Positions 58,083 through 64,000 of a stretch of 64,000 bases of DNA are shown here, one piece after another. Numbering within the stretch: the stretch's first letter is position 1; each line of letters opens with the position of its first letter. The stretch is taken from contig JAGHJP010000052.1 of NCBI GenBank assembly GCA_017886575.1, positions 1-64,000 on the forward strand. Reading direction: 5' to 3'. Below the pieces are notes generated by a model that had not been told where the DNA came from, searched no databases, and was given only the letters and a program-made list of their open reading frames with translations. A program made the translations under genes and the position numbers. The DNA is from Clostridia bacterium (lineage in GTDB: Bacteria > Bacillota > Clostridia > Christensenellales > Borkfalkiaceae).

Positions 58083-60607
58083 ATTCCTCCCTCCTTATCC
58101 TTTTCCGGGCGCGGCTTTGCGCGCCTGCCCGCCGTTTTCCTTTGCGCGGTCTTTTCCGTTTTCTTTTTGCTCCCCGGCTTGCGCCCGCGCCTGCCCGCGG
58201 CGGGCTTTTCCTTCGCCGGCGCGGGGGAAACGACGGCGAGAAAATCGAGCGCCCGCGTGAAGGCGATGTACCGCTCGTTCCCGGACATGCCCTCGTCGTA
58301 GACCGCCACCGCCGCAAATTCCAGCCCCTTGCTTTCGTACACGGTCAGAAGATTGATCTTCTTTTTGGAGAGCTCCCCCGTTTCCGAAAGCACGTTGTAG
58401 GCGCTGCGTTTGAGCATGGGTATCTCCTTTTCGGCGGCGATGACCGCGCGGATGCCCTTTTTGTCCTTCAGAAAGGCGCCGATGTCCCGCACGCCGATGC
58501 GTGCGACGGGCGCGCCGTCGAACCCGATGGCGCGCATATCCGCGTCGATGTACCCGCGCACGAATTCCACGATTTGATTGGTGTTGCGGTAGTTCTGGTC
58601 GAGGCGGTAGACGGGCGCACCCGGCAGAGCTTTTGCCCAATCGTCCACCCCCCGCCAGGGGGTGACGTTTTGCTGTAGGTCGCCGTACACGTTGAACGCC
58701 GCGCCCGCGTTGACGCGGCGCAGGAGAGCGTATTCGCAGGGGGAGAGATCCTGCCCCTCGTCCACGAATACCAGGGAAAAATGCGGGTAGAGTTCCTGCC
58801 CCAGCCCGTCGAGCACGCAGAGCAGGGCGTACACGTCGCTCGCGTACAGCCCCTTTTCGGTCATGCCGTATTGCTGCTTGGTCTTTTTGATGGTCCGGTG
58901 ATAGAAGAAGCGGGCGAGGCCGAGCGCGGAGTCGCACCGGCCGAGTTCGGCAAGCTCCCGCTCGCCCTGCAGGACGCGGAAAAATTCGATGAACGCGCCG
59001 CAGCGTTCCCCGATGAAAGCCACGTCCGCCGCCACGCCCTCGCTCTCTTTGAGCAGCTCTTCCCGCGCGCGGATGCGGTCGGCATAGACGTATTCCTCTT
59101 TGCCGCCCACGCGCACGCGATAACGCTGCAGGTCGCGTATCTCTTTGCCGAGCGTATCCTTGAACGCCGCGACGGCTTCGAGCGATTGGGCGACGACCTC
59201 CTCGTACCGCCCCGCGACGCGCGCCGCGCTGCGGTAGAAGAGGGAGAGCTGGCGGTAGAAGTACGCCTGCGTCTTTTGCGCGCCCTCCCCGACGCCCATG
59301 CGGAGGAAATCCTCGATCTGCATGACGTCGTTCATGAAATCGCGGAAGGGGCGGGTGTAGCGGGGGTTGCCCTCGGCGTCCTCCTTGATCTCGCCGAGCA
59401 CGGCGCGGCGCAGGCGCACGGACGCATTCTTGATGCGGGTATATGCCTCCGTCTGCGCGCGGCAGTCCTCCAAGATCCGTTCGGAAAAATCGCGGCACTC
59501 TTCCGAGGCGAACAGGCCGTATATCCCGTCGTACACCTTTTCAAGCGTCCTTTTGAGGTCGGCGGGGAAGGCCTCGGAATAGAGATAGGCGAGGTACTCC
59601 TCGTTCTCCTTCCCGCCGTTCAGGCGGTCGGCGACGTCCACGCCCGCACCCGCAAGCAGTTGCAGATAATAGTCCTGCAGCGTGACGGTGCGCACCTTTT
59701 CAAGTTCCAAAACCTGCGCCAACTCGTCGATGAAGGCGTTGAAGGAACGGCTGGGCGTGATGACGAGCACGTCCCGCGGGCGCAGTTCCTCGTTGTTGTA
59801 CATGAGATAACTGAGGCGGTGCAGAAGCACCATGGTCTTGCCGCTGCCCGCACACCCCTGCAACACGAAATTTTCCCGCTCGGGACGGGTGATGAGGTCG
59901 AATTGCTTTTCCTGGATGGTTTCGATGATGTCCCGCACGCTCTCTTCGTCCTTGCGCGCGCGGATGATCTCCCGCAGGTAGGGGTCGAGCACGATCTCCT
60001 GGTCCCGCCCGCCGATCTCCTCTTTGGTGAGGTAGTCGCGCACGGAGAGATATTCGTTGCAGAAACTCTCCACCTTGCCCGCGTGCGTGCGGATGGCGCG
60101 GCGCAGAACGACCGTGTAGTCGTATTCGTTGATGGAGAAGAAGCGCAGGCTCTTCTGATAATACCGCCGCGCGAGGGGGGCGCGCCAGTCCACTACCCCG
60201 AGATTCATGTCCCCCTTCTTGCCGATATAGTAGGCGTTGTAGCCCTCCTTGTCGTCCTCGGCGTCCATGCGGGCGAAGTACGGCTCGTCGAAGAAATGCC
60301 TGTACCCGTCCATGCGGGCGCGGGCGGCGGCGATGACGCGGTTCAATTCGAGCGTGCGCGCGTAAGCCGCCGCCGAACGGTCGTCCGCGGCGCGCAGGGC
60401 TGTCATCTCCTTCTGTGCCGCACGGACGGCCTGCCGTTCCTTGGACAGGTAGTATGCGCGGAGCATGACGAGCAGGGCGTGCAGGTGATTTTCCTCATAC
60501 GCCTTCTGTTTGCCGTCGTCCAGGAGGTCGAGATACCACTGTTTGTCGACCGCGCGGAAGGAGGCAATCTCCCTTTTCAGTTGTGAGGACACTTCGTTCT
60601 CTTTCAT
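58079..60607 (-). CDS. UvrD/HelD-like superfamily I helicase
   Basis: Walker A 'LQGCAGSGKTMVLLHRLSYLMYNN', 'VFVDEGQDLSPCEYALLRR', 'LTVYESKGLEFAAVAVYDE'. Confidence 0.9.
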   Translation of the reverse strand: MKENEVSSQLKREIASFRAVDKQWYLDLLDDGKQKAYEENHLHALLVMLRAYYLSKERQAVRAAQKEMTALRAADDRSAAAYARTLELNRVIAAARARMDGYRHFFDEPYFARMDAEDDKEGYNAYYIGKKGDMNLGVVDWRAPLARRYYQKSLRFFSINEYDYTVVLRRAIRTHAGKVESFCNEYLSVRDYLTKEEIGGRDQEIVLDPYLREIIRARKDEESVRDIIETIQEKQFDLITRPERENFVLQGCAGSGKTMVLLHRLSYLMYNNEELRPRDVLVITPSRSFNAFIDELAQVLELEKVRTVTLQDYYLQLLAGAGVDVADRLNGGKENEEYLAYLYSEAFPADLKRTLEKVYDGIYGLFASEECRDFSERILEDCRAQTEAYTRIKNASVRLRRAVLGEIKEDAEGNPRYTRPFRDFMNDVMQIEDFLRMGVGEGAQKTQAYFYRQLSLFYRSAARVAGRYEEVVAQSLEAVAAFKDTLGKEIRDLQRYRVRVGGKEEYVYADRIRAREELLKESEGVAADVAFIGERCGAFIEFFRVLQGERELAELGRCDSALGLARFFYHRTIKKTKQQYGMTEKGLYASDVYALLCVLDGLGQELYPHFSLVFVDEGQDLSPCEYALLRRVNAGAAFNVYGDLQQNVTPWRGVDDWAKALPGAPVYRLDQNYRNTNQIVEFVRGYIDADMRAIGFDGAPVARIGVRDIGAFLKDKKGIRAVIAAEKEIPMLKRSAYNVLSETGELSKKKINLLTVYESKGLEFAAVAVYDEGMSGNERYIAFTRALDFLAVVSPAPAKEKPAAGRRGRKPGSKKKTEKTAQRKTAGRRAKPRPEKDKEGGI

Positions 60608-60767
60608 GGTTATAGTCTATCATAACACACTCCGCCGAAAAAGGGAATACTTTTTGCAAAAATTTTTTCGATTATTTTTTGAACCTTCGGGAATATCTTC
60701 CCGCCGCCCCTCTTTTTTCCGCCCGCCCGATTTTTTCCGAACGGGGAAAAGAAACGCCCCATGCCCG

Positions 60768-60812
60768 CAAAGATCCCCCCGCAGGCAACCGCCCGCAGGG
60801 GGATCTCTCTTT
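60768..60812 (-). terminator. Intrinsic terminator
   Basis: AAAGATCCCCCcGC...GCaGGGGGATC hairpin. Confidence 0.7.
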
Positions 60813-60861
60813 TCCTTTTTGTCCTGTCGCATTCCGGCAGGGCGCAGATTTCCTGTTCGCT

Positions 60862-61335
60862 TCACCCGCCGACAGCCGCAATTTGTTTCAAAGCGGCGCG
60901 GTCGAGGTACCCGCCTTCATAGGCTTCGCCCAAGCGCATGACCGCACCCGTCGCCGGACGGTAGACCCAATAGTCGTATAACGGGTTGGGCAGGTCGCCG
61001 ATGTGCATGCCGTCGACATAGACGGACACGACGACATCCGGCCCCGCTACATTTTCTTCGGCATTGTCGCGCAATATCACCACAATGCTGCCGTCATACG
61101 TGCCGCAATACTTTACAATGACGATGCAATTCTTGTCATACTTCCAAGCCGCGAAGGGTTCATCACCGTATATCGCCTCGAAATAGGCGTCGCGGATCTC
61201 GATGACCTGTTCGCGGGAAAGCTCCCCCGCAGCGGTCGCGTTTCCGTCGGGATCGGAGCAGCCCGCCAGCCCAAAGGTAAACAGGGCAAGCAGCGCGAAA
61301 ACAAATGCGATCATCGTCCTTTTCCCTCTCTTCAT
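60862..61335 (-). CDS. Uncharacterised lipoprotein, paralog of next gene
   Basis: Lipobox 'FGLAGC'; 'AAGELSREQVIEIRDAYFEAIYGDEPFAAWKYDK'. Confidence 0.7.
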   Translation of the reverse strand: MKRGKRTMIAFVFALLALFTFGLAGCSDPDGNATAAGELSREQVIEIRDAYFEAIYGDEPFAAWKYDKNCIVIVKYCGTYDGSIVVILRDNAEENVAGPDVVVSVYVDGMHIGDLPNPLYDYWVYRPATGAVMRLGEAYEGGYLDRAALKQIAAVGG

Positions 61336-61402
61336 CTATTCCCATTCCTCCTTTTTCGGTTTTCGGCTGCCGTCGGCCGCTGCAATTTTTTCCTTACCCT
61401 TA

Positions 61403-62323
61403 TTAGAAAGGCAGATAGTATTCCCCGCATTCCCGCGCTTTGGCGGAAATTTCACCCAGATCCCCCTCGGTCACGTGCAAGCCGTAGGCATCCTGCAAAG
61501 TCAAGCATTCCCCGTCGGGCGTGTACACAAAAATCTTATACTGCTCGTTCGGAAAAGTACATATTTCCCTGCCCCCGACGGTGAGGGGCACCTCCCCCTT
61601 TGCCGGCACGCCCAGCCTTAGGCCGATGCGATCTTCATACAGATAGAACACCCGGCTGCCATCCGCACAGGTGTAGAGTTGCCGCACGAGAAAGATATGC
61701 ACCACCCGCTCTTCGGCCGCTTCGGGATAAAAGGCCTGCAAATACGCCAGCCGCACTTCTTTCTCCTCTTCCGCCGTCATGCCCGGCGGATAACTTTCGC
61801 CCGCGTCGTATCCCGATTCCAGATACGATCTCTCATATCCTTCCCGCGCGTGCAAAGCGATCTCCCCCAGCTCGTCGCGGTCGATGTACCCCTTTTCATA
61901 GGCGTCTTCCAGACGGAGCAGGGCTTTTTTCTCTTTGTTTGCGGCAGGGTTTAGATAGACCCATAACGCGAACGGCTTACCGTAGCTGGTAATATATATT
62001 TCATCGATGACCATATCCCATATGGCGCAGTCGTACCAGGCATCTTTATCGGCGTAATCGGAAATGCCCACGACGATGTTGCCGTCATAGGTGCCGTAAT
62101 CCGAAATAGAAATGTCGCTCTTGTCGTACTTCCAGGCCGCAAAGAGTTCGCCGCCGTAGATCTGGTCGAAATAGGCGTCGCGGATCTCGATGACCTGTTC
62201 GCGGGAGAGTTCCCCCGCGGCGGTCACGTCCCGATCGGGATCCTCGCAGCCCGTCAGTCCGAGCGAAAGCAGGACGATCAGGCACAAGCATATCAATACG
62301 ATCGCTCTTCTGCTCTTTTGCAT
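61403..62323 (-). CDS. Uncharacterised lipoprotein, paralog of previous gene
   Basis: Lipobox 'LGLTGC'; 'AAGELSREQVIEIRDAYFDQIYGGELFAAWKYDK'. Confidence 0.7.
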   Translation of the reverse strand: MQKSRRAIVLICLCLIVLLSLGLTGCEDPDRDVTAAGELSREQVIEIRDAYFDQIYGGELFAAWKYDKSDISISDYGTYDGNIVVGISDYADKDAWYDCAIWDMVIDEIYITSYGKPFALWVYLNPAANKEKKALLRLEDAYEKGYIDRDELGEIALHAREGYERSYLESGYDAGESYPPGMTAEEEKEVRLAYLQAFYPEAAEERVVHIFLVRQLYTCADGSRVFYLYEDRIGLRLGVPAKGEVPLTVGGREICTFPNEQYKIFVYTPDGECLTLQDAYGLHVTEGDLGEISAKARECGEYYLPF

Positions 62324-62441
62324 CGTTCCGAACCTCCTTTTCCTGCGTACATTATACCGCACTCTGGAAGACAAGGCAATACCCGAACGGTCGGAATTTG
62401 CCGTTTTTCCCGACCGAACGGTCAAATTTTACCCGAAAAAC

Positions 62442-62470
62442 AAAAAATCCCGTCGCTCGGACGGGATTTT
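62442..62470 (-). terminator. Intrinsic terminator of XRE regulator gene
   Basis: Minus strand AAAATCCCGTCCGagcgaCGGGATTTTTTG. Confidence 0.75.
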
Positions 62471-62484
62471 CTGTCTGCACTTTA

Positions 62485-63138
62485 TCATTCCCCGGCGGCA
62501 CGGAGAAGTTTCAATTTTTTTCCGTACCGTACGAGCAGGAAGAGCCCGACCGCCAGGCCGATGAGGGCAAGAGCGAAAAGGACATAGGCGGGCCAATCGG
62601 GCATACCCGCAGAAGCACCCGCTTCGCCTGCACCGGGGAAGACGGGATCGGAGGACTCGGAACCCGTACCGCCGCCCGGAGAGGCGGAATCGGCGCTTTC
62701 GCCCTGCATCCCCGACAGGACGTCCATTGCCGACAACAGGAGCGCCATGCCCCCGCCGAACACCGCAACGGCAACGGCGATGAGGACGACGCCCGCGGCG
62801 AGCATGCGGCGGCAGCTGCGCAAAAGTTTTTCCGTGCTCTCCCGCGATGCGGCGGACAGTCTTTCGCCTTCCGTCCCTTCCTTTTCATGGACGGGATCGG
62901 CGGAAATTCCGGGCATGGGCGGGACCTTTTCCGCCTTTTCCCCCTCTTCGCACAAAAAATATTCGGGCGGGACGGAGAGCGCGGCGCACAGTTTTTTCAG
63001 TTGGTGCACGTCGGGCGAACGCACGTCGTACTCCCAGCGGTACACCGTCTGCGCGGACACGCCGACAAGTTCCGCAAGCTGCGCCTGGGACAAATTCTTT
63101 TCCGTTCTCCTTTCCGCCAGACGGCTGCCGAAACTCAT
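62485..63138 (-). CDS. XRE-family HTH regulator with C-terminal transmembrane segments
   Basis: 'MSFGSRLAERRTEKNLSQAQLAELVGVSAQTVYRWEYDVRSPDVHQLKKLCAALSV' then two hydrophobic segments. Confidence 0.88.
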   Translation of the reverse strand: MSFGSRLAERRTEKNLSQAQLAELVGVSAQTVYRWEYDVRSPDVHQLKKLCAALSVPPEYFLCEEGEKAEKVPPMPGISADPVHEKEGTEGERLSAASRESTEKLLRSCRRMLAAGVVLIAVAVAVFGGGMALLLSAMDVLSGMQGESADSASPGGGTGSESSDPVFPGAGEAGASAGMPDWPAYVLFALALIGLAVGLFLLVRYGKKLKLLRAAGE

Positions 63139-63232
63139 ATCCGTTCCCTCCTCTTTGCATCATATTTCCATTATACCACGCCGCCGCCCGAAAATCAATC
63201 CCCGCGGGGCAAAAATATTTTCCGAAAAACAC

Positions 63233-63261
63233 TTGACAGGGAGAGAAAGGTGTGTTATAAT
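63233..63261 (+). promoter_or_regulatory. SigA promoter TTGACA-17-TATAAT for T-box/ilvB transcript
   Basis: Perfect -35 and -10 hexamers with 17 nt spacer. Confidence 0.9.
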
Positions 63262-63277
63262 ACGCATAATTTACAAA

Positions 63278-63575
63278 TGCAAGGATGGGGAGGAGTAAGT
63301 TCCCGCGCTCGTTTCAGAGATAAGACGGTCGGTGCAAGTCTTAACGGGCAGGAGCCGAAGGTAGCCCCGGAGCAGCGAGCCGAACCGGGCGCGGAGAAAG
63401 AGTAATTTACCGAAAACCGCGCTTGCAGTAGACCTCGACGGAGCGCCCGCCGTTATCCCGGGCAGCGGCAGTGATTTTTGCTGCCGGCAGAGTGCGGAGA
63501 GAAATTTCCGAATTCAGGTGGTAACACGGAGCATATCCGCCCTGAACCGAGTCGTGCGGTTCGGGGCGTTTTTCA
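63278..63575 (+). ncRNA. T-box leader with T-box sequence and terminator
   Basis: 'CAGAGA...CGGTCGGTGCAAG' stem I features, T-box 'CAGGTGGTAACACGG' (63515-63529), terminator CGCCCTGAACCG..CGGTTCGGGGCGTTTTT upstream of ilvB. Confidence 0.85.
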
Positions 63576-63621
63576 TGTCCCCCGCGCGCTCCACGAATAA
63601 CCTATATGGAGGAAGATTTTT

Positions 63622-64000
63622 ATGAAATTATCCGGCGCAGACATTCTGATCAACTGCCTGTTGGAACAGGACGTGCACACCGTGTTCGGCTATCCGGGCG
63701 GCGCGGTGCTGGACATCTATGACGCCCTGTACAGAAACGGCAAGATCAACCACGTCATCACGTCCCACGAGCAGGGGGCGGCGCACGCCGCCGACGGCTT
63801 TGCCCGCGCGACGGGCAAGACGGGCGTTGTCATCGCCACTTCGGGCCCGGGCGCGACCAACCTCGTCACGGGCATCGCCACCGCCTATATGGATTCCGTC
63901 CCCGTCGTCGCCATCACGGGCAACGTGGGCCTGTCCATGCTGGGGCGGGACTCCTTTCAGGAAGTGGACATCTGCGGCATCACCATGCCCATCACAAAAC
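63622..64000 (+). CDS. ilvB: Acetolactate synthase large subunit (partial, runs off window)
   Basis: ATGAAATTATCCGGCGCAGACATTCTGATCAAC...; '[19 protein letters not shown]', '[54 protein letters not shown]'. Confidence 0.95.
   Translation, partial: MKLSGADILINCLLEQDVHTVFGYPGGAVLDIYDALYRNGKINHVITSHEQGAAHAADGFARATGKTGVVIATSGPGATNLVTGIATAYMDSVPVVAITGNVGLSMLGRDSFQEVDICGITMPITK

Overview
GC-rich 64 kb chromosomal window, probably from an endospore-forming Clostridia-type Bacillota: it carries a spoVAC-AD-AE operon, a T-box leader, AdhE and Ktr-type K+ uptake. Most genes lie on the minus strand. Main blocks: (1) housekeeping (DUF368, YegP-like, AdhE, asparaginase, MutY-TrmB-Dut-Sua5, KtrBA). (2) A two-gene phage-tail-like/SGNH module at 15.6-17.3 kb with a palindromic operator-like promoter. 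(3) A surface-polysaccharide locus at 17.4-33.8 kb (Wzx, Wzy, glycosyltransferases, GDP-fucose and GDP-mannose enzymes, including an unusual three-domain fusion). (4) A secreted glycan-handling region at 34-46 kb (Big_2/CBM lipoproteins, GH16, permuted GH3, AraC regulator) interrupted by the spoVA operon. (5) GH13, epimerase, MocR, TrxR-like, ParE/ParC, HelD-like and paralogous lipoproteins. (6) A T-box-controlled ilvB at the right edge. The most interesting non-coding signals are a consensus -35/-10 promoter with a G10 homopolymer in its spacer upstream of the GH3/CBM operon (possible phase-variable promoter), a ~140-nt promoter-hairpin-terminator unit at 7.49-7.63 kb (candidate structured RNA or attenuator), a recurrent GGGCATGCCC palindrome placed 23-28 nt after stop codons, and two genes each broken by a single frameshift near a 5-nt homopolymer. 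All calls come from reading the sequence and supplied translations; no searches were run.
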